Numbered from the stretch's first letter, positions 44,304 to 52,957 are shown. The stretch is DNA of 64,000 bases from Streptomyces graminofaciens (GCF_030294945.1 NZ_AP018448.1:9086501-9150500); one strand, 5' to 3'. Numbers and translations: made by a program. The notes: generated by a model not told the origin, from the sequence alone.

Positions 44304-44968
44304 CGGTGTCCCCCCTCGGGCCGGCCGTCCCGCCGTGCCCTGTACACCTCGGCGGCCAGGGGGATCAGCGACACGAAAATGATCAACGCGACCAGCGGGA
44401 GCAGGTAGCGGTCGACGTTCGGGATCGACGAGCCCAGCGCGTACCCCGCGAGGGTGAGTCCGAGGCTCCACACGAGGCCGCCGATGATCTGCCACAACGT
44501 GAACGTGCGCACCGGTACCTCCAGCGCGCCGGCCACCGGATTGAGTACGGTCCGCACCACCGGCACGAAACGGGCCAGCGTGATCGCCTTCGCATGGCCG
44601 TACCGCTCCAGCAGTTCCTCGGCGCGTTTCGCACCCTGGTGCAGACGCTGCGAGCGGCTACGGGCCAGCAGCGCTCCGCCCGCCTTCCGGCCGAGCACAT
44701 AGCCGCACTGCGCCCCGGCCAGGGCGCCGGCCGCCGCAGCGATCAGGAGCGGCCCCAGCGACAGGTGCACACTCGACTCCGCCGAGCCCGTGCACAGCAG
44801 ACCGGCCGTGAAGAGCAGCGAGTCGCCGGGCAGGAAGAAGCCGACCAGCAGCCCTGTCTCGGCGAACATCACCACCCCGACGCCCAGCACGCCGAACGCC
44901 GCCAGCAGCGAATGAGCGTCCAGCACGTTCACGGCCAGCTGTGATGCCGGATGGAACGGTGTGGTCAT
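44300..44968 (-). CDS. DedA-family membrane protein (SNARE-associated/VTT)
   Basis: A 222-residue membrane protein of the DedA family, some members of which flip undecaprenyl phosphate or phospholipid. The family motifs ETGLLVGFFLPGDSLLFTAG, GAQCGYVLGRKAG and RFVPVVRTVLNPVAGALEVPVRTFTLWQIIGGLVW are all present, including the conserved FLPGDS and the R-x-x-P-x-x-R region. It is first gene of the operon DedA-PAP2-PAP2-regulator-kinase. A BlaI-type palindrome lies 93 bp upstream, in the region shared with the divergent GT-C-like gene. Confidence 0.92.
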   Translation of the reverse strand: MTTPFHPASQLAVNVLDAHSLLAAFGVLGVGVVMFAETGLLVGFFLPGDSLLFTAGLLCTGSAESSVHLSLGPLLIAAAAGALAGAQCGYVLGRKAGGALLARSRSQRLHQGAKRAEELLERYGHAKAITLARFVPVVRTVLNPVAGALEVPVRTFTLWQIIGGLVWSLGLTLAGYALGSSIPNVDRYLLPLVALIIFVSLIPLAAEVYRARRDGRPEGGHR

Positions 44969-45060
44969 GGCGAGGAGGCCTTTCGGGCAGGTGATCTGGT
45001 GTCTGCGATTCGCCCAACCGCGTGTACGTGGCCTGGAGGGAACCGCACTCGCCGAGCCTA

Positions 45061-45080
45061 CATCTACAAGATGTAGTAGA
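45061..45080. promoter_or_regulatory. BlaI-type operator in a divergent promoter region
   Basis: CTAC (45064-45067), AAGAT and GTAG (45073-45076), extended on the left by CAT and on the right by TAGATG, form an imperfect palindrome with one extra base in the right arm. It lies between the DedA operon (start 44968) and the GT-C-like gene (start 45147), so one site could control both. Confidence 0.62.
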
Positions 45081-45146
45081 TGTTCTGTGGGTGGCCGGAT
45101 GCAAACGGCCACTCAAACGGAACACGAGGCGGAGGAGACGGGCGTC

Positions 45147-46919
45147 ATGGCTGACACCTATCGAACAGAGACCGGCACCTGGACTCTGCGGCGTGCGGCC
45201 ACGAACTCGACGGCGCCGCCCCCGACCCCGGTCCGGGTATCCGGTGCCCCAGGCGCCGGGCCCCAGCAGTTGCATCGCGGGATGACCCTCGTGGCCGCGA
45301 TCAGCCTGTTCATCGGGACACGGGCCGCCTGGACGACCGCGATGGCCTCACGTCCGGCGGTCGCCGGCGTCATTTCCGTCTGTTACGCCTCGATCCTCGT
45401 CTGCGCCGTTCTCAGCCTCCTCGTACGGAGCCGTCGCGCGCTGATCAGGGTCGACGTCGTCGTACTGATGACCGCCGTCGCCCTGGTGATCTGCGGCTAC
45501 CTGCTCGATCACGCGGGCACCGACGAGGGAGTGCTGACCGCCCAGGCGGCGAACGAGATCCTGCACGGCCATCCCGTCTACGGCCGGCCGTGGCCCTGGC
45601 TGTTCGGCTCGCCGCGCGTCGGGATCACCAAGACCATGTCCGGGGGCGCCGACTACGCCTACGGCTACCCGCCGCTGACCGCGCTGCTCGCGGCACCGGT
45701 GCACGCCGTCGTCCACTCGACGGCGGCCGCCACCCTGGTCACCACGGCCGCGCTGCTCGTCTCCTCGGTCCTGCTGTGGTTCCTGTTGCCGGCACCCTGG
45801 AGGTCAGCCGCCACCGCGGTCTGTCTCGGTTTCGGCCTCCTGCCCCACTACGCCTACGCCGGCTACCCGGCGATCACGGCTCTCGCCCTGCTCGTCCCCG
45901 TGGTGGTCCGCTGGCCCGCCACCGGTGAGGGCGGCCGTCTCGGCTCGGGGGGAGTGGTGCGGGCGGCGTGCCTGGGCGCTGCCTGCGCGGCCCAGCAGCT
46001 CGCCTGGTTCCTCGCCCCGTTCCTGCTGATCGGCCTGTACGCCGTCAGGCGCGGGGAACTCGGGCCGCGGCGGGCTCTGGCGGTGACCGCCCGCTACACG
46101 GCTGCCGCCGCTCTCACCTGCGCAGCGGCCAACGCCTACTTCGCCGCCGAGGGCTTCTCCGCCTGGCTGCAGGGCGTACTCCTGCCGCTCGACCAGAAGG
46201 CGATCCTGCACGGCCAAGGCCTGATGGGCATCTCCTACTACTTCACCGACGGCAGCGGCCGCCTCGACTACTACTCCTACGGCAGCCAGCTGCTCCTGCT
46301 CGGCCTGCTCGCCGCCACCCTGCTGTTCGTCCGGCGTCTCGGCCCCGCCCTCACCGTCCTGCCATGGGTCGTGTTCTACCTCGCCACCCGCTCGCAGGAC
46401 GGTTACTTCCTGATGATGACCCCACTGTGGCTCGCGGCCGCCGCCACCGTCCCGGCCGCCGCGTTCGCCACCGCCTGGCAGCCGCGACTTCCCCACGTCA
46501 CCGGCCGTGCGAAGGCTGTCTTGGCGGGCGGATTGCTCGCCCCCGCCCTGGTGTGCGTCGCGATCGCCGCGGCGAGCCCGCCGCCCCTGCGCATGAGCCT
46601 CTCGCCGCGCTTCGCCACGCACCACGCGCGCGTGGGTGTCACCTCCATCGACGTGCGCGCCGTCAACACCACCGGTACGGCGCTCACCCCGCACTTTGCG
46701 AGCCGCACCGGCCAGGGCGCCTCCAACTGGTGGACCATCTCCTCCGGCCCCGCAGTGCTCGCCCCGCACGCCTCCGCCGAGTACCACGTGAAACCCGCGG
46801 GAGGGTTCCGCGCCCTGCCCGGTGGCCACGGTCCCGGGACCTATCTCATCGCCGTCACCGGTACCCCGATGACGATCACCACGGCCCACATCCCGGCTGC
46901 TCCTCCCGCGATCCAGTAG
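45147..46919 (+). CDS. GT-C-like polytopic membrane protein (putative glycosyltransferase)
   Basis: A 590-residue protein with about 12 hydrophobic segments and a C-terminal soluble beta domain (ATHHARVGVTSIDVRAVNTTG to the end). After the second helix come DHAGTDEGVLTAQAANEILHGHPVYGRPWP and, later, YGYPPLTALLAAPVH, resembling GT-C/GT87-type polyprenyl-phosphate-sugar transferases with an acidic first loop. The exact reaction is unknown. GGAGGAG lies about 10 nt before ATG 45147. A truncated relative remains at 32020-32345. BlaI-type control is likely from the palindrome just upstream. Confidence 0.72.
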   Translation: MADTYRTETGTWTLRRAATNSTAPPPTPVRVSGAPGAGPQQLHRGMTLVAAISLFIGTRAAWTTAMASRPAVAGVISVCYASILVCAVLSLLVRSRRALIRVDVVVLMTAVALVICGYLLDHAGTDEGVLTAQAANEILHGHPVYGRPWPWLFGSPRVGITKTMSGGADYAYGYPPLTALLAAPVHAVVHSTAAATLVTTAALLVSSVLLWFLLPAPWRSAATAVCLGFGLLPHYAYAGYPAITALALLVPVVVRWPATGEGGRLGSGGVVRAACLGAACAAQQLAWFLAPFLLIGLYAVRRGELGPRRALAVTARYTAAAALTCAAANAYFAAEGFSAWLQGVLLPLDQKAILHGQGLMGISYYFTDGSGRLDYYSYGSQLLLLGLLAATLLFVRRLGPALTVLPWVVFYLATRSQDGYFLMMTPLWLAAAATVPAAAFATAWQPRLPHVTGRAKAVLAGGLLAPALVCVAIAAASPPPLRMSLSPRFATHHARVGVTSIDVRAVNTTGTALTPHFASRTGQGASNWWTISSGPAVLAPHASAEYHVKPAGGFRALPGGHGPGTYLIAVTGTPMTITTAHIPAAPPAIQ

Positions 46920-46925
46920 CGAGGG

Positions 46926-46961
46926 CGCCAGGCGGGCCTACACGCGCAGGCGCGCCTGGCG
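46926..46961. terminator. Probable terminator after the GT-C-like gene
   Basis: A 9-bp inverted repeat (46926-46934 CGCCAGGCG against 46953-46961) has an 18-nt loop. It lies between the GT-C-like gene and the convergent polysaccharide deacetylase gene. Confidence 0.5.
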
Positions 46962-47029
46962 AAGCCGCGGCAGCTGCCGGCGAGGCGTGCTGCCGAGCCG
47001 GTACCCCGACTGTTCGGCGTTCGTGCTGG

Positions 47030-47752
47030 TCAGCTGTGGTCGCATAGCGGGCCGACGTCGTAACCCCGTTCCTGGCAGGTGTCGAGGATCCGGGGGAGTG
47101 CGCCGAGCGCCGAGCGCCAGGCGCCGGGGGCGGAGGTGCAGTCGGAGTCGTGGAGCAGGATCGTGCCGCCGCCGTCCAGGTCGGCGGTGACGGTGCGGTG
47201 GACGGAGTGCGGGGTGGCGCGTACCGTCCAGTCCTCCCCCCAGCAGGTCCACAGCACCGGGGTCAGGTCGAGGCGGCGGGCCGCGAGGTGGGCCGCGGTG
47301 GACATGACGCCGTACGGGGGCCGGAAGAGCGAGGGCTGCCGTCCGGTGATCGCGGCGACGGTGTCGCGGGCCCGGCGGAAGTCGTCGTAGGTGGCGCGCG
47401 GGCCACGCAGCAGCAGGGGGCGGTGCATCCAGCCGTGGACGGCGACCTCGTGACCGGCCGCCGCGATCTCGCGGACCAGGTCGGGGGAGCGGTCTGCCTC
47501 GCTGCCGAGCAGGAAGAACGTGGCGTGCACTCCGCGCCCGGCGAGCAGCCGCAGAAAGTGCGGGGTAGAGCCAGGGTCGGGGCCGTCGTCGAAGGTCAGG
47601 GCGATGTGGTTGGTGCGGCCGCGGCCCGAGAGGCGGGGCATGAGGCGGTTGCGCAGCGGTCCGAAGGTGGAGACGACGGGCGCGGCGTGGGCGGCGGCGA
47701 GGAGGGGTACGGCGGCGCGGGCGGCCGTGCGCAGCGTCGGGGCGATGTTCAC
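47030..47752 (-). CDS. Polysaccharide deacetylase (NodB domain)
   Basis: A 240-residue carbohydrate esterase of family CE4. The catalytic base and metal ligands are in ALTFDDGPDPGST (DD), the His pair in HEVAVHGWMH, then LFRPPYG and the C-terminal TILLHDSD. The N-terminal helix AARAAVPLLAAAHAAPVV probably anchors or exports it. It removes N- or O-acetyl groups from a cell-wall or extracellular glycan. GTG 47752 overlaps the glycosyltransferase stop (GTGA), so it is the second gene of an operon controlled from the BlaI-type sites near 49200. Confidence 0.9.
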   Translation of the reverse strand: MNIAPTLRTAARAAVPLLAAAHAAPVVSTFGPLRNRLMPRLSGRGRTNHIALTFDDGPDPGSTPHFLRLLAGRGVHATFFLLGSEADRSPDLVREIAAAGHEVAVHGWMHRPLLLRGPRATYDDFRRARDTVAAITGRQPSLFRPPYGVMSTAAHLAARRLDLTPVLWTCWGEDWTVRATPHSVHRTVTADLDGGGTILLHDSDCTSAPGAWRSALGALPRILDTCQERGYDVGPLCDHS

Positions 47753-49137
47753 GAGTGGTCGTCTTCCGACGGGGAGGTGTGCTCCGGGGGGAAGCCGTCC
47801 GGGTCGAGGTGGTGGCTGATGGCGTGGATGAGGTCGGGACCGTCGTAGGTCGTCGCCACCCCGGTGGCGACGGCGCCGGCGCACACGACGGACGCGAGGA
47901 CGGCCGTGGCGGCGAGCCGGCGCTTCGTCCGGTGCCGTTGCGCAACCGGGCGAAAGCCCCGGCCGGGGGCTCCTGACCGGTGCACGCGCGCGATCTCCGC
48001 CGTCGGGCAGCTATCGGGGGACTGAGCGAACAGGGCGAATCCCGTTTCCCGTTGCCGGCGTCCGAGCGGGCCGTCGATCAGGTCGCACAGCACTGCCTTG
48101 AGGTCGGCCGGGTCGCGTATCCACACGGCCGCACCGGCCTCGTCCAAGGCGGCGGCGTTGGTCAGCCCGTGCCCGGGTATGCAGCGGTAACTGGCGACGG
48201 GCAGGCCGCAGGCGAATGCCTCCAGGGAGGTGAGCCCGCCGGCGTTCTGGACGAGGACGTCGGCGGCGTGCATCAGGGAGGGCATGTCGTCGACCCAGCC
48301 GAAGGCATGGTCGATGCCGTCGGTGCGCAGCTGTTCGGCCAGGGCCTCGTTGCGGCCGCAGACGACGACCGGGACGGCTGCGCCGCAGTCGCGCAGCTCC
48401 CGGGCCACCGTACGGACCGGGCCCACCCCCCAGGACCCGGCGACCAGCAGAGCCAGCGGTGCGTGGGACGGCAGCCCGAACCTCTCCCGGGCGCGGCCAC
48501 GCTCCCGTGCGTCGCAGGGCCGGAAACGGGGGGCCGTGACCGGCCCGCGCACTCGCACGTCCCGGGCTCCGGCCTCCCGCGCTTGGGCGGCGGGCACGGC
48601 GTGAGCGGCGAGGTGGACGTCCACTCCCGGTGCGATCCACAGCGGATGCACCGAGAAGTCGGTCAGATAGGTGAGGACCGGCACGGCCAGTCGACTGTCC
48701 AGGCGCAGGTTGCCCAGGACTCGGCTGGCCCCGGGGTAGGTGGAGACGACGGCGTCGGTGCCCGGCGGCAGGGCGCTCAGTACCCGGTCCTGTGCCGTGC
48801 GCAGCAGCGCCCGCGCCACCGGGCCGCCGCCCCCGGCCCGCTCGGTGCTGGAGTAGATCCGCTGGTAGGCCCAGGGGGCCCGCACCAGCATCCGGTGATA
48901 GCCCTCCTGGACCGTGCGGCCCAGGTGGGCGGGGAGCAGGTCCAGCAGGTCGAGCCGGTCCACGGCATACCCCTGCGCGGTGAGACGGCGGGCGAGCTCG
49001 GCGGCGGCACCGTCGTGACCGGCCCCGACGCTCGCGGAGACGATCGCGACCCGCCCCGCGCCGGGCGTGGCGGCGGACTGCGGAGGAGGGGCGCCCGTGG
49101 GTGTGTGTCTGGGCGCCGTGCTCGCGCGGTGGGGCAT
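47749..49137 (-). CDS. MGDG-synthase-like glycosyltransferase with C-terminal membrane helix
   Basis: A 462-residue GT28/MGDG_synth-type enzyme. The N-terminal domain starts VAIVSASVGAGHDGAAAELARRL (the GAGH glycine loop) and VRAPWAYQRIYSSTER. The donor domain has LLVAGSWGVGPV, VVCGRNEAL and NAGGLTSLEAFACGLPVASYRCIPGHG, the sugar-nucleotide region. It probably glycosylates diacylglycerol or a related lipid. The last 60 residues contain a hydrophobic helix (LAATAVLASVVCAGAVATGV) and a short acidic, His-containing tail, an addition not usual for the family. GGAGG precedes ATG 49137. Divergent from blaI. Confidence 0.85.
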   Translation of the reverse strand: MPHRASTAPRHTPTGAPPPQSAATPGAGRVAIVSASVGAGHDGAAAELARRLTAQGYAVDRLDLLDLLPAHLGRTVQEGYHRMLVRAPWAYQRIYSSTERAGGGGPVARALLRTAQDRVLSALPPGTDAVVSTYPGASRVLGNLRLDSRLAVPVLTYLTDFSVHPLWIAPGVDVHLAAHAVPAAQAREAGARDVRVRGPVTAPRFRPCDARERGRARERFGLPSHAPLALLVAGSWGVGPVRTVARELRDCGAAVPVVVCGRNEALAEQLRTDGIDHAFGWVDDMPSLMHAADVLVQNAGGLTSLEAFACGLPVASYRCIPGHGLTNAAALDEAGAAVWIRDPADLKAVLCDLIDGPLGRRQRETGFALFAQSPDSCPTAEIARVHRSGAPGRGFRPVAQRHRTKRRLAATAVLASVVCAGAVATGVATTYDGPDLIHAISHHLDPDGFPPEHTSPSEDDHS

Positions 49138-49170
49138 GGGTTTCCTCCGCAGGGACGGGAGCGATGGAAC

Positions 49171-49185
49171 TCTACGAGTTGTAGT
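49171..49185. promoter_or_regulatory. BlaI-type operator (glycosyltransferase side)
   Basis: CTAC (49172-49175), GAGTT and GTAG (49181-49184), flanked by AACT and AGTT with one extra base on the right. It lies 34 bp before the glycosyltransferase start on the minus strand. Confidence 0.58.
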
Positions 49186-49211
49186 AGTTCGCGGTTCGAA
49201 GCCCGGAGCAT

Positions 49212-49234
49212 ACCTCCTACAACTAGTAGGAGGT
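49212..49234. promoter_or_regulatory. BlaI-type operator (blaI side)
   Basis: A perfect 9-bp inverted repeat, ACCTCCTAC and GTAGGAGGT, is separated by 5 nt (AACTA). It ends 43 bp before the blaI GTG. The spacing and CTAC-N5-GTAG core match those of the other sites, so BlaI probably represses its own operon and the divergent lipid-glycosylation genes. Confidence 0.78.
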
Positions 49235-49277
49235 GGGCGGGTAGTCTGTGCGGACAGTCGGCGAACGGAGGCATCCG

Positions 49278-49703
49278 GTGCAGGAACGAGGGGATGGCGG
49301 CGCTCGCGAGGCGTCCGGCAGGCGAGCCCGCGGCGAACTGGAGAGCGATGTGCTCGCCGCGCTCTGGAGCGCCGACGGCCCGCTGACCGCCGGCCAGGTC
49401 CGGGAGGCGCTGCCGGGCGACCTGGCCTACACGACCGTCCTGACCATCCTGTCCCGGCTGTACGACAAGGAGATGCTCGTCCGCCACCGCGAGGGCCGCG
49501 GCTACGCGTACGAGCCGGTGCGCGACGAGGCGTCGCACACCGCCCAGCGCATGCGGTCGCTGCTTGAGGGTGGTTCCGACCGCGAGGCGGTCCTGGCCCG
49601 CTTCGTCTCGGAACTGTCCGAGCAGGACGAGCACGTGCTGCATCAGCTCCTGTCCGGGCACGACGCTCGCACCGGAGATGACCGCTCGGCGGGAAGGGCG
49701 TGA
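49278..49703 (+). CDS. blaI: BlaI/MecI-family transcriptional repressor
   Basis: A 141-residue winged-helix repressor. The DNA-binding part (about residues 15-85) has LESDVLAALWSADGPLTAGQVREALPGDLAYTTVLTILSRLYDKEMLVRHREGRGYAYEP, including the T-V-x-T-I/L-L-x-R-L motif. The C-terminal dimerisation helices follow (SDREAVLARFVSELSEQDEHVL). The protease cleavage point of classical BlaI should lie near the start of the C-terminal part but cannot be placed exactly. GTG 49278 with GGAGG 6 nt upstream is chosen. Palindromes of its probable target type occur at 11055, 45061, 49171 and 49212. Confidence 0.92.
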   Translation: MQERGDGGAREASGRRARGELESDVLAALWSADGPLTAGQVREALPGDLAYTTVLTILSRLYDKEMLVRHREGRGYAYEPVRDEASHTAQRMRSLLEGGSDREAVLARFVSELSEQDEHVLHQLLSGHDARTGDDRSAGRA

Positions 49704-49707
49704 AGCC

Positions 49708-50715
49708 GTGCTGATCAGTGTCTACGTCCCTTTCGTAGTCGCGGCTGTGCTCGCCGTGCTCACGCCCCGACTGGCGCACGCGCTGCCCCCTCGCCGCGCT
49801 GCCTGGGCCCTGGCCTGCGCCGCGCTTGTGACCGCGATCGGCTGGGCGGGGGCACTCGCCTTGCTCGCCTTCACCGGCGTGGCACAGATTCCGGAAGTCG
49901 CGGAGGAGGGCCGCTGGTCCGTGGCCGCCCTGCAAGCCGAGGATCCGGTCTACCTCGTCGTTGCGGGAGGCAGCGCCCTCATGCTGGCCGTGAGCGTCGT
50001 CTCGCTGGGCGTGGCCGTCGTGGGACAGGTCCGCCTCATCGTCCGGGCGCGGCGGGAGTGCGCCCGGCTGCCGGAGGGCACGGAGCTGGTCGTGGTCGAC
50101 GACGACGTCCCGATGGCCTTCGCGTTGCCCGGGTCGCCGGGCCGGATCGTGGTCTCCCGAGGAATGCTGCGCTCTCTCAGCGACGGCGAGCGCGAGGCCC
50201 TCCTCGCACACGAGCGTGCTCACCTGCGCTGCCGCCATCACCTCTTCCAGATCCTGTGGCGGCTCACGGCGGCCTTGAACCCGCTGCTGCGGCCGCTGGC
50301 CGTCGCGGGCGGATTCGTCCTGGAACGCTGGGCCGACGAAGAGGCCGCGCAGCGCGTCGGCGACCGAAAGATCGTCGCGCACGCCGTCGGGCGCGCCGCG
50401 CTGGCATCCGCCGGTACCTCGTTCCCGGCCGCACTGGCCGCGACCGGCGGGGCGGTGCCGCAACGGGTGCGGGCCCTGCTGGCCCCGCCGCCCCCGCGCC
50501 GGAGCCTCCCCCTGGTCGCGGGTGGCCTCCTGCTCGCTGCGTGCTGCGCGAGCCTCGCCAACGCTGCATCCGACAGCGATCAGATGGTGGACAGTGCGCA
50601 GTGCGCGGCGTACGCCGCCACGGCGAGCGCCCCGTCGGCCGGAGAACACCGGCATGGGCCCGACTTCTGCTTCGGGGAACACGATCGCCGGGAACTTCAG
50701 GAGCACCGCCCGTAA
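49708..50715 (+). CDS. M56-family (BlaR1-like) membrane metallopeptidase without sensor domain
   Basis: A 335-residue membrane protease. Helices lie at about residues 4-22, 32-55 and 92-115. The zinc motif HExxH is in REALLAHERAHLRCRHH, with the third ligand Glu in LERWADEEAAQ. A further helix lies near 270-290, and the C-terminal tail ends GEHRHGPDFCFGEHDRRELQEHRP. The penicillin-binding domain of true BlaR1 is absent, as in many actinomycete BlaI partners, so the signal is not necessarily a beta-lactam. It probably degrades or inactivates the co-transcribed BlaI. Confidence 0.9.
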   Translation: MLISVYVPFVVAAVLAVLTPRLAHALPPRRAAWALACAALVTAIGWAGALALLAFTGVAQIPEVAEEGRWSVAALQAEDPVYLVVAGGSALMLAVSVVSLGVAVVGQVRLIVRARRECARLPEGTELVVVDDDVPMAFALPGSPGRIVVSRGMLRSLSDGEREALLAHERAHLRCRHHLFQILWRLTAALNPLLRPLAVAGGFVLERWADEEAAQRVGDRKIVAHAVGRAALASAGTSFPAALAATGGAVPQRVRALLAPPPPRRSLPLVAGGLLLAACCASLANAASDSDQMVDSAQCAAYAATASAPSAGEHRHGPDFCFGEHDRRELQEHRP

Positions 50716-50746
50716 CGAGGCGGCCGGACCTGTCGGCTACGCGTAG

Positions 50747-50845
50747 TCAGATCGCCCGCAGTCCGCGGCCGAACCAGTCCTTGCTGTCGCGGACGCCGGG
50801 CAGGGCGAAGAAGTAACCGCCGCCGGTGGGGAGAGTCGACGAGAG
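50747..50845 (-). pseudogene. C-terminal gene fragment next to the integrase (possible attachment-site relic)
   Basis: The minus strand encodes [17 protein letters not shown], then [16 protein letters not shown] and a TGA stop. This resembles the C-terminus of Dyp-type peroxidases (GxFxxPPGV..DDW.G..L), though the match is by memory and short. No start or earlier domain exists. It lies 28 bp from the integrase stop, on the same strand. A tyrosine integrase that targets the 3' end of a protein gene would leave just such a fragment at one end of its element. Confidence 0.4.
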
Positions 50846-50874
50846 GTTCGTCGATCAGGCAGGCCGTGCTGCAG

Positions 50875-52140
50875 TCAATCGCTGCTCTGCTGCATTGAAC
50901 GGAATGCATCGCCGAATGCGGTCACGCGCAGGCCTTCGGCCGCCCTCGGTGGGCGCGCATAGGTGTCCCATGTTTCGGTGAACCGAGCGTGCCGAGAAAG
51001 GGCTTGAACCGTCTTCGGATCGTGCTGGCCTGGTCCGCCGAGTGTGGTGGTGTAAAACACCTTGAGATCGTGGAAACGGGTGCCTTTGGGTAGGCCGGCC
51101 AGGGCGACAACCCGTTGCCACTTTTCGTTGAAATCACTGCTCTGAACTGGCCTTCCATATCGGTTCGTTACGATAAGGTCTTCGTCAATTGGCTCGACGT
51201 GTCGGCGAGCCCGACGCTTGCGTGCGGTGGCTTGGGTGACGGGTTCCGGCTCGCTGAAGTGAGCCGCATGGGTCGCCAACTGCTCGATCAGGAATTGATC
51301 CACGGGCAGAGTCGCGTAGCTGGCCTTCGTCTTCAGTGGTGCGGCTTTGCCGCGCTGACGCTGCTCTTGAACGTACAGGAGATTTTCCTGCCAGCCGACG
51401 CGTGTCCGTGTCAGCCCCAGAGCCTCGCCGGCACGCAGTCCTGCGCACGCGCCGAGCCACACCAGGACTTCGTAGCGCGGCTCGATCGTCCGCATGGCAA
51501 GGGCTGCTGCGGCCACCTGATCGGGGGTGAGGGCGTCCCCACTGCCGTCGCTGATCTCGGGAAGCTCGATGCGGGACACGATGTTTGCAGGCAGCGGAAT
51601 ATTCTCGTCCATCATGTAGTGGATGAGAATGCGCCAGGTTTTGAAAATCTGGACAATTGTGCGAGGGGATCTGAGGTTGGGTTTTTCTAGGAGATGATCC
51701 ACGAAGGCCATGGAGTCGCTACGCCGTAGCGATGTCGGTATGCGATTTCCTGCGAACGGCAGGATGTGGTTGCGAAGATGACTCTCGTACGTATTGATCG
51801 TATTCGCTCTCTTTTTCTTCTTACGCTTTCGGTCGATCATCTGCGCGCCGAAGAAGGCTACTCGCGCACTGTGTGCTGGTTGGTTCCCTCTCGTCATGGA
51901 CGCAGCCTCGGAGGTCAACTCGGCGAGCCGGTCGAGGGCTTCCTGCCATGTATCGAACGACTCTCTGCGCTCTTTTCCGAGGTGATCGACGTGGCGAGTC
52001 TGCCAGCGGAGTCCCCGTCCGTGATCTGCTGACGGGTAAAGGGGGCGGTTTCTTGTCCCGCACTTACAGGGGGTATCACCCCGGTCGGGTTTCGGATATG
52101 ACTTGTGCCATCGGTCGAATGGCAAAATCGGTCTGGCCAT
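50875..52140 (-). CDS. Tyrosine-type site-specific integrase
   Basis: A 421-residue integrase. The N-terminal SAM-like core-binding region (about residues 90-190) precedes the catalytic domain. The first Arg is in WLGACAGLRAGEALGL; FHDLKVFYTTTLG holds the His and a Lys where most relatives have Arg; LSRHARFTETWDTYARPP contains the second His and the tyrosine nucleophile. The K-for-R change also occurs in Streptomyces relatives and does not prove loss. Lower GC and a Lys/Arg-rich stretch (DRKRKKKKRANTI) contrast with the chromosomal genes to the left. No excisionase was recognised. It marks the left edge of a probable element. Confidence 0.9.
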   Translation of the reverse strand: MARPILPFDRWHKSYPKPDRGDTPCKCGTRNRPLYPSADHGRGLRWQTRHVDHLGKERRESFDTWQEALDRLAELTSEAASMTRGNQPAHSARVAFFGAQMIDRKRKKKKRANTINTYESHLRNHILPFAGNRIPTSLRRSDSMAFVDHLLEKPNLRSPRTIVQIFKTWRILIHYMMDENIPLPANIVSRIELPEISDGSGDALTPDQVAAAALAMRTIEPRYEVLVWLGACAGLRAGEALGLTRTRVGWQENLLYVQEQRQRGKAAPLKTKASYATLPVDQFLIEQLATHAAHFSEPEPVTQATARKRRARRHVEPIDEDLIVTNRYGRPVQSSDFNEKWQRVVALAGLPKGTRFHDLKVFYTTTLGGPGQHDPKTVQALSRHARFTETWDTYARPPRAAEGLRVTAFGDAFRSMQQSSD

Positions 52141-52343
52141 ATGTTCTCGTTCGTTGCTTGTGGGCTAGGGACTTCGCTGCCGCGCCGTGGGCTATCCGTT
52201 TGTGCCGAGTAGGTCGCACGAGTGATTGGGTTTCGTAGCCGCCGGGCTGTTCGTGTGTGCTCACGTGCAGGATTTCCAGCCCAGAGCCTGATTATGCACA
52301 GCTGTTCATGGCCTGAGGGAAGTCGTACCGGTCGAGTCGCTGT

Positions 52344-52610
52344 GTGCCAGCACGCGAACCGTCACCGGACCCCCGACTCCTGTCCCTCGGTATGCAGATC
52401 CGACGGCTCCGGGAAGAGCGGGGCTACAGCTTGGAAGAACTCGCAGAGCGCAGTGGAATGAGCTTTCGCGGCCTCATCTACATTGAGCACGGCCAGCGCA
52501 GCCCCAGTGTGCTCACCCTCTTGGATATTGCAGCTGGACTCGACGTGCAGCCAGGAGAACTCGTTAACCACATCGCACGGGAAGAATCCGGAAAATCCGA
52601 GCCCCGGTAA
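52344..52610 (+). CDS. XRE-family helix-turn-helix regulator
   Basis: An 88-residue DNA-binding protein. The HTH_3 domain is complete: MQIRRLREERGYSLEELAERSGMSFRGLIYIEHGQRSPSVLTLLDIAAGLDVQPGELV. GTG 52344 is the upstream start; ATG 52392 (MQIRRL), in the same frame, gives the domain alone. Divergent from the integrase, it may control integrase expression or element maintenance. Confidence 0.85.
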   Translation: MPAREPSPDPRLLSLGMQIRRLREERGYSLEELAERSGMSFRGLIYIEHGQRSPSVLTLLDIAAGLDVQPGELVNHIAREESGKSEPR

Positions 52611-52957
52611 TGCGGGTCGGTGATCAAACGATCGTGTTTTTCCAAGGCTGTGCCCGTAAAGGCGCTCACTCCGCGCGGTGTCGACGCGCCCTGTGCGTAG
52701 GAGGTGCCCTGCTGTGGCACCTGCCAGTCGTGAGGGTCCATCTCCCTCTTCCGGCTGTGCCGCAATGACGGTCGCGCACTGCTGTCTGGAGTTGGCGACC
52801 TGACGTGTCCATTTCCAGTCAAGGGGAGGGATTCCACTAACGAGGCACGAGTGCCGCGATGAATCGTATGATGCGTCAGAACCGCATGCGGGTGGGGCAC
52901 TTGAGGCGGTTTACAACCGCCTGTGTCGTCGAGGGCGCGGGCCTCATCGCTCGGGGG
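52611..52957. other. Intergenic region before the GajA-like gene
   Basis: 347 bp without a recognised gene. A minus-strand stretch of about 45 codons (beginning MDPHDWQVPQQGTSY) is open but shows no known motif. The region probably holds the promoter of the two-gene defence operon; no convincing -10/-35 pair was picked out. Confidence 0.4.

Noticed and set aside
49195..49215. GTTCGAAGCC, resembling a tRNA T-loop.
   Set aside because: No acceptor or anticodon stem can be folded around it; it lies between two BlaI-type palindromes.
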